From Pleurotus ostreatus/Saccharomyces cerevisiae fusant (lineage: Eukaryota; Opisthokonta): DNA of 25,580 nucleotides. Every line of letters starts with the position of its first letter. Position 1 is the stretch's first letter. The stretch covers positions 1-25,580 of the forward strand of contig JAMQCK010000374.1 in NCBI GenBank assembly GCA_024196135.1, written 5' to 3'. Below, in pieces: positions 1 to 8,986 of this stretch. The position numbers and the translations under genes were made by a program. The notes below the pieces were generated by a model. The model was not told where the DNA came from. It saw nothing but the letters and a program-made list of their open reading frames with translations, and searched no databases.

Positions 1-596
1 TCACAGGACCCATCGGCAGCAGCGCACACTAGCGTGCCGTACGCCGCATGTCTTTACGTGATGCACAGGCATACTATTCTGATGGACGATCGCCCTGCAG
101 CTGATGTCTGCGCAACGACGGCAGACTCTATGGGCTGGCGCACGCCCTCTCAGGCTAGTGCGAAGACAATGACTCGATGTATCCTACCCTGTACCCTACA
201 TACTCGCTTCCCTGCTCCTTATTGTCCGTGGCACGTCGAGCTCAGGCCGTCAAACGTACGCAGAAGTCTTTCCGCCCGACAACGATGGGAAGATTCGCAG
301 CGGGGGCCGAGCATAGTCCTGATTGCTAGTCCCCCGCTTGCCATTCTGCTCGCATACCAGCAGCACTTGGTAGATCCCATCGATATTCACGGGTGGGTCT
401 TGGGAATGGACAAAGTCGCCATCCACCTTGGATGCTGCGGAGGACGAGGCCCAGAGTCGCGATGATGCGTGCGCAAAAGTCACAGTGGCTGCCAAGTTGA
501 ACAACCAAACTGCCATTCGGGGATCCCATTGTCCTCCCGGGCGGCGGACCGGATGATTGCACGCCACGCGGGCCGCGTGCTCCTGCGCGTCTCTCG
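1..596. other. Left-edge region without a firm gene
   Basis: This is the sequence upstream of VPS33. I find no recognisable protein family and no tRNA. The only stretch worth attention is a minus-strand reading frame below 516, listed separately. The last 80 bases before the VPS33 ATG should hold its promoter and 5' leader, but I see no clear TATA box. Confidence 0.5.
250..516 (-). CDS. Possible small protein with a hydrophobic N-terminus, doubtful
   Basis: A minus-strand frame opens with an ATG at 516-514 and reads about 88 residues to a stop at 250. The first residues (MAVWLFNLAATVTFAHASS) look like a signal peptide or mitochondrial presequence. After about residue 51 a good donor (gtatgc, from 357) appears, so the true gene could splice and continue beyond the left edge. 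Divergent pairs with short gaps are common in this window, and the distance to the VPS33 ATG is only 80 bp, which makes a real gene conceivable. I do not recognise the protein, and the frame could be chance. Homologues in other basidiomycetes would settle it. Confidence 0.2.
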   Translation of the reverse strand: MAVWLFNLAATVTFAHASSRLWASSSAASKVDGDFVHSQDPPVNIDGIYQVLLVCEQNGKRGTSNQDYARPPLRIFPSLSGGKTSAYV

Positions 597-3499
597 ATGT
601 CCACCGACGAGCAGTCTCCCGTGGCTGAGAACCCCGTCGATGTCAGCTCGCTGAAGGAGCTGTCCAAGACCAAGCTTGTCGAGTCGCTCAATGCAGTACG
701 TGTACTTCCTCGCGACGCGTCATGCTGGCGCTGGACGCGATCTGTAGGTGAATGGCGCGAAGACGCTTGTGCTCGATCCTACCCTTGCTGGGCCGTTAGG
801 ACTGATCACGGAGGTATCTCTGCTGAAGGTGTGTCGCGCTTACATTCGCATCTGAGAAGTATACTCAACCAATGAAGCATCATGGCGTAGACAAGATGTT
901 CTGGCTTGAGCCAGGTCCCCTCAACGCGACTACCACAAACATCGTCTACCTTTGCCGTCCCCTGATCAAATACGTCCGCATCATCGCAGGTGCGCTATCT
1001 CTCCCCTTCCTTGCCCTGCTCACCCTCCGCTAACCGCACCCAGACCAAATCAAGCGCCACACCAAGGAAGGCCAGAAGCACCTCTACACCCTCCTCCTCG
1101 TCCCCCGCGCCTCCACGCTCGTCTCCAGCATCCTCGAAGAAGAGGGCGTGCTCGGCGATGTCAACATCTCGTCATACGACCTGCAGTTCATCCCCATCGC
1201 GGACGATGTGATCTCGCTGGAGCGCGAGTCGGCGTTTAAGGAGCTTTGGGTGGTAAGGGTGTCTCATGGTGGGATATAGGGTGTTCGCTGATGTGGGTCT
1301 AGGACGGCGATGAGAGCATTATATACGACTCCGTGCAGGCCCTCACGACAATTCAGAAGCTCTTCGGCAGGATACCAAGGATAGTTGGGAAGGGCGACTA
1401 TGCGGCGGTATGTCTCCCACTAACTTGCCACTATTGTTCGGGCGACTGACTGTCTATGCAGAGACTCGCTACCCTCCTCACCCGAAACATGCCCAAGACG
1501 GCGACCTCCTCCACTCCAGATACCCTCCTCGCGCCCTCGGACAAGATCGATGGGCTGATTGTGCTCGACCGTCGCGTAGACATGATCACTCCGCTACTCA
1601 CTCAGCTCACCTATGAGGGGCTTATAGACGAGGTTATGGGGATTAAGAACTGTACGCACTCCCATCTTTCTTCTTCTTCCTTCTCATCCCTTTTCCTCCA
1701 CCCCTTCTCACCTCCCTTCTCCCATAACCCTCCACTAACCAACCCACCCCCCAGCCCACGTCGAACTCCCCGCCTCCCTCGTCTCCCCACCGCCCCCTGC
1801 AGGTCAGCCAACTGCGGGACCGTCCACCGCCCCCCCACCACCCACAGCGACCCTGAAGAAGGAAAACAAGAAGAAATACCTGCTTAGCTCGGCGGATCCG
1901 TTATTCGGGGAACTAAGAGACCTGAACTTCTCGTCGGTGGGAAGGAAGTTGAATAAGGTGGCGAGGAGGCTGGATGAGGATATCAAGGTGAGTGGACATG
2001 CAATAAATCCAGAAAGTAGCTGGGCGCTTGGTACGCCGGGTTGATGACCCCACCCTGGGCTGTTTGACGTCCTACTGCGGGAGGAGGGGTCGTCAGGGAT
2101 GATCATGGCCGCTCTAGCTTCATGGGCATGGCCCTGCTTGTAGCCAGATGCTAATCGCGCCAAATTACAGGCTCGCCTTCAAGTGAAGACCGTCCCACAA
2201 CTGCGCGATTTTGTTGGGAAGCTGGGAGGGTTGCAGACCGAGCGGCAGTCGCTGCAGCTTCGTGAGTGACATGCTTTCCCTTTCGATGACTATTCTGCTG
2301 ATGCCTATTGGCGCGCAGACACCGGCGTCTCCGAGCTCATCATCCCTATGACGAGGACCGAGGAATTCAACAAGTCGCTTGAGATTCAACAGAGTAAGCA
2401 CCTTTCCTTTTGCTTGAAAATCATTTTCCTCCTCCGGCGAGCGTGGTCGCTTATCATGTGCCAATAGACCTTCTGGCCTCGTATGAAGTCAATTCGCAGG
2501 TCACGGCCATCGAGGAGATGATTGCGCAAGGCGCGAGCCTGGAGACGGTCGTTCGGCTCCTTTGCTTGGCCAGTATCACCGTCGGCGGTGTGAGGGCGAA
2601 AACGTTGGAGAATCTGAAGAGGGAGATTTTACAGGTGAGCAGTATCCAATTTGCTGCGTGCGAGTGAGCGTACTGACTATCGCCACAGTCCTACGGCTAT
2701 AATTACCTGCCCTTGCTCCTATCTCTGGCCGCGCCGCCGCTAGCTGCTCTCGTGCCAAACCCCCTTCCCTCTAACACCCCGCCAGCCGTCGCTGCCTCCA
2801 AGCTGCCCTTCCCAGCGGTGCGCAAATCGCTCCGCTTACTCATCGACGACGACCCCGCCGCGCTCGAGGAGGTCGAGAACGACATCAGCTTCACCTACTC
2901 CGGCTACGCCCCGCTCAGCATCCGCCTCGTCCAGTGCGTCGCGCAGAAGGGCGGGGTCCTCAGCAACCCCGCCGAGAAGGAGAAGTCCGCGGACAGCGCG
3001 ACCGCAACCACGAGCGGGGCCGGCATGGTGCAGGCGCACCCCATCGTCGGGTGGAAGGGCTTTGAGGATGTGCTGGAGCTGATCCCCGGCGAGACCTTCG
3101 ACATCGCGCAGAAGCCGCCGCGCGGGGGCACAGAAACGCCCGCGCCATACATCGGATCGCGTAAGTCTCGCAGCAGGTTTTTTGGGTGGTGAAGATTTGT
3201 GATTGACTGACGGGGCGTTGGGCTAGTTCTCCCGAGGGAGCGACCGATGACCACGGTCGTATTTTTCCTGGGTGGCTGCACGTATACGGAAATCGCTGCC
3301 CTGCGGTGGGTGGGGAGGCAGAACCGAGGTGAGTGGAAATCTTGAAAGATAGGGATTTGGGGCGCTGGCTGACGCGCTTGTTCACCTCGCAGGACGCAAG
3401 TTCCTCATCGCGACGACGGGGATTGTGAACGGGAACAGCATCGTCGACAGTGTGGCGGGAGTGGGCAAGGCTTCTGGCCCGAAGGATGCGGGGCTTTAA
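597..3499 (+). CDS. vps33: Vps33, Sec1/Munc18-family subunit of HOPS/CORVET
   Basis: Vps33 is the SM-family protein of the HOPS and CORVET tethering complexes and promotes SNARE pairing at endosomes and the vacuole. The model has 13 exons: 597-695, 748-828, 878-989, 1044-1252, 1303-1407, 1462-1651, 1755-1987, 2171-2261, 2319-2393, 2468-2634, 2689-3160, 3227-3328 and 3393-3499. They join to 680 residues in one frame, close to the family length. Family landmarks are [27 protein letters not shown], the strongly conserved [29 protein letters not shown], and the C-terminal [19 protein letters not shown], typical of SM proteins. A Pro/Ala-rich linker follows the LIDE region. Part of it (about 1801-1845) could be an optional 45-nt intron, since gt and ag flank it and either reading stays open. 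Intron 6 (1652-1754) is very rich in C and T. The largest intron is 1988-2170. Confidence 0.93.
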
Positions 3500-4181
3500 G
3501 AAGGTCCAGAGTGGCATGGGATGCAGCACTTCGCGCGGGACGTTGCGGTAGGCACTGGGCACCGGCAAGCACATGAGGAGGTGTGTAAGGCGTATATAAA
3601 CCGTGCGAACGCTGGCAGACTCCGTGGCCATTCATCTCCTGCGCAAGTTGCGAGCGGCATGTTAGCAAGGTTCCTGGGTTCCCAGCATCACGCGCGGGGT
3701 TCACGTACGGGCTCGCTAATGCGGGTAGGAGGGCTGGACGCGGTGGGCCTGCGCCTTCCTGTGGGCGTCGGTTGGGTGGCGCTACTGGGGGACAATGAAC
3801 TTCACGATGTGCGTCCCCAGGGACGGCTAATCCCGCGCGACCGCGTGTGCCTCTCCAACCTCCGTGTCGGCGCCGCGCGAGAAGGCCCCGGGGTCCGCCA
3901 TCAGATTTTGATTAGGTTCGTTTTGCCCATTTATCCAAACGCGCCCAGCCCGCCTGATGCCGTGCGCAGCCGTGGCGCGCCTCTGCCAGCCTCCCGACGC
4001 CCACCGCGTGCGACGGCAGCAACGCCTGCGAACATCCTGACAGCGTGGGTACCCCCCAGCCCGTCGTCGCCCGGCACGCGCTGCGCTGCATCAGCTGACA
4101 GGGGGTCCCCCCGCCGCTAAAAGCGGTGGGCGTGCATCGAATACCGTAAGTTGTTGTATACGATTTGCCCGCAATCGTGAG

Positions 4182-4187
4182 TATAAA
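4182..4187 (+). promoter_or_regulatory. Candidate TATA box of the YABBY-like gene
   Basis: The hexamer TATAAA lies in the context GAGTATAAAGATC, followed about 30 bases later by a CT-rich stretch (ttctctcttcccgcc) that could be the transcription start. The ATG of the YABBY-like protein is about 235 bases downstream, which leaves room for a leader carrying an intron. This rests only on sequence context. Confidence 0.4.
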
Positions 4188-4290
4188 GATCCGGGGGGCT
4201 GGCGCGTTGCGTTCTTTTCTCTCTTCCCGCCCGTGTTCAGTTTGCGCAGTACGTCCCCTGCGCCGCCCCCTTGCTTGCTATCCAGCGACG

Positions 4291-4338
4291 GTAGGTGGGG
4301 GAGTTCTAGCTGGGGGGATATGATGCTGACGGAGACAG
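4291..4338 (+). other. Possible 5' UTR intron of the YABBY-like gene
   Basis: The stretch starts with a strong donor (gtaggt), carries a gctgac branch-like site and ends in gagacag, giving a 48-nt intron of the size normal here. Splicing it would remove an upstream ATG pair near 4320-4324 (atgatg) that would otherwise precede the main ATG at 4419. This is inference; transcript reads would decide. Confidence 0.4.
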
Positions 4339-4418
4339 ATAGTGTCTGGATCGTTCCTGGTACGGCTTCAGGTCTTTCCACGTTTCTAGATTTCCAGCCG
4401 TCCATTCCCAAGCTACTC

Positions 4419-4798
4419 ATGGCTCCACCTGCGAAGAAGGGCGCAGCGTCGTCGGACGCTAAGCCAGCCAAAAGTGCGTCAATTGACACTGCAGAAATAC
4501 AGTCGACTGACGTGAATATGCGTTCAGAGACGCGATCGGGAGGCGGGAAGAAGAAACTTAGCGAGTTCAACAAGTTCATGGTGCGGGGAACTCCTCGCTA
4601 CCCTTCCCCCCGCACGGCTAACGGTGGCACGTTATAGAAGCAGGAATTGTCTCGTCTCAAGGAGGCTGAGCCTGATATTACGCACCAGGAGCGGTGTGTA
4701 TCGATCCCCCCAACGATGCGCTAGTTGCTTACCGGATCCTCAGGTTCAAACTGGCGACAGCGAACTGGAAGAACGCCAAGCCCAAAAAGGACACTTAG
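4419..4798 (+). CDS. Small YABBY/HMG-box-like protein (72 residues)
   Basis: Four exons (4419-4473, 4528-4580, 4638-4693, 4744-4798) join to a 72-residue protein. A Lys/Ala-rich N-terminus (MAPPAKKGAASSDAKPAK) leads to a compact domain from about residue 27: KLSEFNKFM, KQELSRLKEAEPDITHQERF, KLATANWK. This order (short N-rich helix, K/R-rich helix, PDITH turn, helix ending in NW) matches the HMG-like half of plant YABBY proteins, and similar tiny proteins occur in fungi. A nuclear DNA-binding or chromatin role is the natural inference, but no partner or target can be read from the sequence. There is no YABBY-type zinc finger. Intron 1 (4474-4527) is 54 nt and lacks an in-frame stop, so retention would add 18 residues. 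Confidence 0.82.
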
Positions 4799-5801
4799 GC
4801 GGGCCCACAACGTGCAATGGTGTCCACCAGACGAACCCTTGCCCCCAGACGAGCCGTATGGGCCGCCTCGTCTTCTCTGTCAGTGTCATCCGTAACTTCA
4901 TTTCTTGTCGATCTATGGGATCATGGTCTCCTCTACGTGCTCTAGTGTCCGTTCCCCCTGCTACCTCCGCTTGCTATTCATCTCGCACCATCTGATACCA
5001 CATTTACTGCTACATGTACTCTTGTAATACGCTCGTTCGCTATGTTCATTCGTCCTTCGTCTTCCGCATGTTACGGATTGTCTGTAGCTAATGTACGCGT
5101 TGTGTCCTGATCCTCACTCGGGTGGGCTTCGCTAGGGGGGGGGGGGGGCGAGCGACGTATCGTGCCTCGGATGTCTCGCCTCCGGCGTCCTTATGGCGGG
5201 TGTAGGACTTCCTCAGCATCGGAGAAGCTGGCGGACGGAGGTTCTAGTCTTCAAGCGCAATACACGGGGGCGCAGGTGAGGTCGAACCAGATTCAATGGA
5301 CCACCGGGACCCGTACTTGAATTGTTCGCGTGACATGCATTTTTCCTGCTCCCTCAACGTTTGCCAATCACCTCTGCATATTTTCGACCTCGTCGTCTCG
5401 CAGTTGCCCACCAAAACGAACGGTGGGATGAGCAGGAAATGGAAGCCGACGGGTCGCGCGCGCCTCGAGCGTCGCCAGGGAAATCGAACATATTGTCACG
5501 TGCGCGGACGGGATCCGGGCCCGGGGCCCCGCGTCGCTTGTTTCCGGGAATGTCTTGCGATGTCTTGTCGTCACGAGAGACTCATGTTACGGCCGAGCAG
5601 GAGGGGCATGTAATACTCTCCATTCCAGGCCCATAGCCGCCAGCGCCAGCAGCCCATTTGCGGTGACCTGCCTTATCTTCGTCCTACTTTCTCTCTCTCG
5701 CCATCTGGCACCATAGCTTCTTAATCTTATCGAACTGTGTGCGGAGGGCAGCCAGCCTCATCCATATCGATCTGTCGGCTGCAGGCTTTCGTTCGACCAG
5801 C
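4799..5801. other. Intergenic region upstream of the F-box gene
   Basis: About 1 kb without a supported gene. It holds the 3' UTR of the YABBY-like gene, a G14 tract, a CACGTG E-box-type hexamer at 5497-5502, a 10-bp GC palindrome (CCGGGCCCGG) at 5515-5524, and a CT-rich stretch near 5680-5705 that suits a fungal transcription start. Open frames around 5296-5640 show no domain and look like chance. Confidence 0.6.
5135..5148 (+). repeat. Poly-G tract (14 G)
   Basis: An uninterrupted run of 14 G between ctа-like flank GCTA and CGAGCG in the gap between two plus-strand genes. It is the longest homopolymer I noticed. Its true length may be uncertain, because such runs are prone to sequencing and replication error. 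Confidence 0.9.
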
Positions 5802-8653
5802 ATGGACGGCGTCGAGCCTTTCTTTCAGTTCGACCCTTTCGACCTGGAGATGCTGCTCAGCGAGGATCGGGATCGGGGGCAAGCCAGCTCGTCGGCGGAG
5901 GCGGATAGCAGTACGGTGGCGCGCAACACCGGGAAGGGCAAGGGCAGGCAAGCCCTCGAATCCATCTCCATACCGTCCCCCTCATCGAACAACGATGAGG
6001 ACCCGACCAGTGCGATCTTCTCCTTCTCGCCGACAGGCTTCACGGGCAATGTAGGATCGTCTCCATCGTCGGCGTCGCCGCGCGAGTCGTATTTCGACCC
6101 ATCTACCCCTTCATACGACTACATGAGTGAGGGGTACGACGTCCCCTGGCTCCAGCCGTCCATCGACAAGGGCAAGGGGCGTGAAGCACCTCCCACGCTG
6201 CCCCCTTTGACGTTCACCCCTACGACCTTCTGCTACGAAACGTGCAGCTGGGCATCGTCCAGCCCTTCGTCCTCCTCGGACAATACCCCTGGTCCATCAT
6301 CATACGGCTCTACCAGTTCGTACAGCCCCTCATCGGCACGAGAGGAGCGCCCTGTCTCTAGCCCGCCTCAGGCGGAGCCCAGCTCACCGACGGAGACGGA
6401 GGGGAACACCCCTGATATCCCATACCGGCCGCGTTCCATGGCGAGCTTGAAGTCGACCGCATCCTCATCGCGCTCCATGCGCAAGCTCAGATCGAAGCTT
6501 GACAGCGCGCGCGTGCCCAGCAATGTGGCGCGCAAGCTGCTGTTCAGACAGCGCGGCGACGCCTCTCCTACATCGCACGGGCTGGGCAATTATTATGATT
6601 CATTTATAGCTGCTTCGCCACCCCCTACGCCCAATGTAACGCAGCTGCCGCCGACACCAGTCACCCCTACTATAGACCCACCATTCCGCGCCCAGCACAA
6701 GGTTCGGTCGTACTCGTCTCCGTTTCCTCTGTCCGCACTCGACTTGGTCCCGGCGACGTCTAACGACATCTTCACGCCTATCCCTATCGAGCCGCGCAAC
6801 TACTTCGACGATGTTCTCCCCAGAGAGCTGCGGCTGCATGTTTTCGCGAGCCTTGTTTCGGTCATAGTAGATGAACATCAGCGAGCCATCGACGAAGGTC
6901 GGTGGTCCGTCTCAAAGGCCACGCAAAGCAGGAATAAGTGGGTTGGACGCGACCGTGCTGTCAGGGAGCTGGTGAAGTTAAGCAGGGTAAGCGGTGTCGG
7001 TGGAGTCCTAGTGAGTAGCAGGACTTACATCCTGTCCAGGTGTCCAAGCAGTGGCGGTCGATGATCCTCGATGGTCAACTTTGGGGAACTCTCGACCTAC
7101 ACGCCTTCGGGGGCTCATCTCTAGCCTCCGGCCTCCGCATCGCGGAGCACGGCGGCAAATTCGTGCAGTCCCTAGATCTCTCAGGACACACCCAATGCTC
7201 CTCCACCAACCTGCACACCCTCACCGACGACCTCTGCCTCGGCCAATTCCCTGCCGCGACTCAGCTGAGCAGCGTCTACCTCCAGGGCTGCACCTCCCTC
7301 GATAGCCGTTCCCTCCACTACCTCCTCGAGCACACTCCGCTCCTGCGGCGGCTCTGCGTCAAGGGCCTCCCCGCGGTGACGAACCTCACGTACAAGACCC
7401 TCGCTGCGTGCTGCCCACGGCTGCAGGATCTCGACGCCAGCCGCTGCGCCAATGCGGATGCCTCGGGCGTTTCTGTTTGGGCAAGGAGCGCTACTGTGCG
7501 CGCCACGCACCTTGAGATCGTGCGTCTGAGGCTCTCTGGGCTGAAGCACGTCGACGAGGACATGATGCTTGCACTCGGCCGCGCGGCGCCCCTGCTCGAG
7601 GTCCTCGACCTCAGCTACGCGCGCCAGCTGCGCAACAGCGCCCTCGATGCCTTCGTTGCCTGCGCGGACGACGAAGAGGATGCAGACAACCTTGGCTGTG
7701 ACACCGTGCACGTATACGCCAGGGAGCTCGGCCGCGAGGGCGGGGACCGCCACCGCCGTCGTGTGACCCGCCTGCGGCACCTCGCCCTTTCGGCGTGCCC
7801 TTTGCTCACTGATGTGGCGTGCGCGAATATTGCGCATAGCGTGCCGGAGTTAGAGCTCTTGGAGTTGGCGGGGATTGGGAGCTCGTTGGAGGATGAGGGG
7901 TTGATTCGTCTGTTGCAGACGACGCCTAACATCCGACGGCTGGACCTGGAAGATGCGACGGAGATTACGGACGATGTGCTGGAGGTGTTGACGCTAGAGG
8001 ACGACGGAGATGAAGAAATGGAGAAGCAACCAGGTCACGCTCTTGAGCACCTCGTCGTCTCCAACGCCGGGGAGCTCACTGACGCCGCTCTGCGTGCCCT
8101 CATCCGTGGCTGCCCCAATCTGCGCGTCCTCGAAGCCGACGGCACGTCAATCACGCCAACCACCCTCCGCAAGTTCGTCGCCACAGCCCGCGACCGCTCC
8201 CTCACAGAAGCGAAGATCGTCGCCATCGACTGCCGCGGCATCGGCGAGGGCGTCGTGAAGGAGCTCGCGCCGCAGACGCGCCCGCGCGCGGGGTGGCGTG
8301 CGTACGGGGCCAGGAAGCTCAAGTACCTCGACGCGCGGGACGAGATACACAGCGACCTGGGCAAGGACGCGCAGGACGAGTGCGATGAGGGACGCGTGGT
8401 GCTGCAGACCTTCCACGCGTGGCTCGCCGTGGATGCAATGGCGGCGGCGCGGGAGAAGGTGCGCAGGAGCCAGCGGCGGAACCACAACTCGTCTGCTTCG
8501 AGCGAGGGGGATGGGAGTCGTGGTAGTGGGATGCGGTGGTGGTCGCCTGGTGGGAGGAGTCGGCCGGTGAGTTACGCTGGGTCGACGGGGAATGGGAACG
8601 GGGCGGGAAATATGACTGCGATGAGCAGTGGGGACAGTTGTATGATCATGTAA
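5802..8653 (+). CDS. F-box/leucine-rich-repeat protein (Grr1-like class)
   Basis: Two exons (5802-6986, 7040-8653) give 932 residues. F-box/LRR proteins serve as substrate receptors of SCF (Skp1-cullin-F-box) ubiquitin ligases; the substrate here is unknown. The first ATG in the frame is 5802 (MDGVEPFFQFDPFD). Residues 1-330 are a Ser/Pro-rich, probably disordered region. The F-box begins near residue 339 (LPRELRLHVFASL) and ends with SKVSKQW-like RVSKQWRSMILDGQLW near 395-408, with an insertion between the halves. The single intron falls just before VSKQW. From about residue 430 there are LRR units such as LRRLCVKGLPAVTNLTYKTL, LQDLDASRCANAD, LEVLDLSYARQLRNSALDAF and LRHLALSACPLLTDVACANI. 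The C-terminus has a conserved-looking RPRAGWRAYGARKLKYLDARD segment and a Ser/Gly-rich tail. Confidence 0.85.
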
Positions 8654-8986
8654 CACCAACGGCAAGCTCAAGGCTCACACGTCTAGCGGCGAGCAAAGTG
8701 CTCACAAGACTAACCTCAAGCGCAAGCGCTCACAAGCGTAACGACAAGACTAACCTGTATTTTATTCGGATGGATTTTTTGACTAGACCTTTGCCCCTGT
8801 ACTTATTTGCTGACCATGAATCGACCTTTGTACGATATATGTATACTATGTACTATAGACAGACCTTTCTAGCTACTCATCTCGTCATGATATACAATGT
8901 ATTTGTTTGCGTGTAGTGGTCGTGGGGCGGACGTCCGAGCAAGCAAAGCATACCTACCGCACAGAGCAGGTGAGCACAATGATAGC
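8654..8986. other. Convergent tail-to-tail intergenic region
   Basis: This 333-base gap separates the stops of the F-box gene (+) and the Rcm1 gene (-), so it holds two facing 3' UTRs. The right half is AT-rich compared with its surroundings. A 13-nt direct repeat is listed separately. I see no gene. Confidence 0.7.
8704..8756 (+). repeat. Short direct repeat in the 3' UTR
   Basis: ACAAGACTAACCT occurs at 8704-8716 and again at 8744-8756, 40 bases apart. Between them is further similar material (CAAGCG three times). It may be a local slippage duplication. Confidence 0.8.

Larger units (their letters stand above)
3500..4418. other. Intergenic region between VPS33 and the YABBY-like gene
   Basis: About 920 bases, very GC-rich in the left two thirds. 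It should hold the VPS33 3' UTR and the promoter and leader of the next gene. An open frame at 3521-4120 has no recognisable domain and a biased Arg/Pro/Ala composition, so I treat it as chance. The supported elements are a TATA-like box at 4182 and a possible leader intron at 4291-4338. Confidence 0.6.

Noticed and set aside
715..720. ACGCGT box near the start of VPS33
   Set aside because: Single copy inside intron 1; the hexamer is expected several times by chance in this much GC-rich sequence.
829..859. A 28-31 nt intron in VPS33
   Set aside because: Too short for this genome; extending it to 877 gives a normal 49-nt intron and restores the family sequence [12 protein letters not shown].
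3521..4120. 199-residue open frame downstream of VPS33
   Set aside because: No recognisable domain, strong Arg/Pro/Ala bias typical of chance frames in GC-rich DNA, and no splice pattern that would link it to a gene.
5296..5636. Two overlapping plus-strand frames (about 90-105 residues) before the F-box gene
   Set aside because: No family resemblance; they overlap each other in different frames and lie in sequence with promoter-like elements.
5739..5801. Upstream extension of the F-box protein from a non-ATG codon
   Set aside because: The extension starts at GTG; the first ATG in frame is 5802, and fungal nuclear genes normally start at ATG.
7181..7837. 218-residue minus-strand frame across the F-box/LRR gene
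   Set aside because: It lies wholly opposite a well-supported LRR coding exon and has a composition expected from the reverse complement of GC-rich codons.
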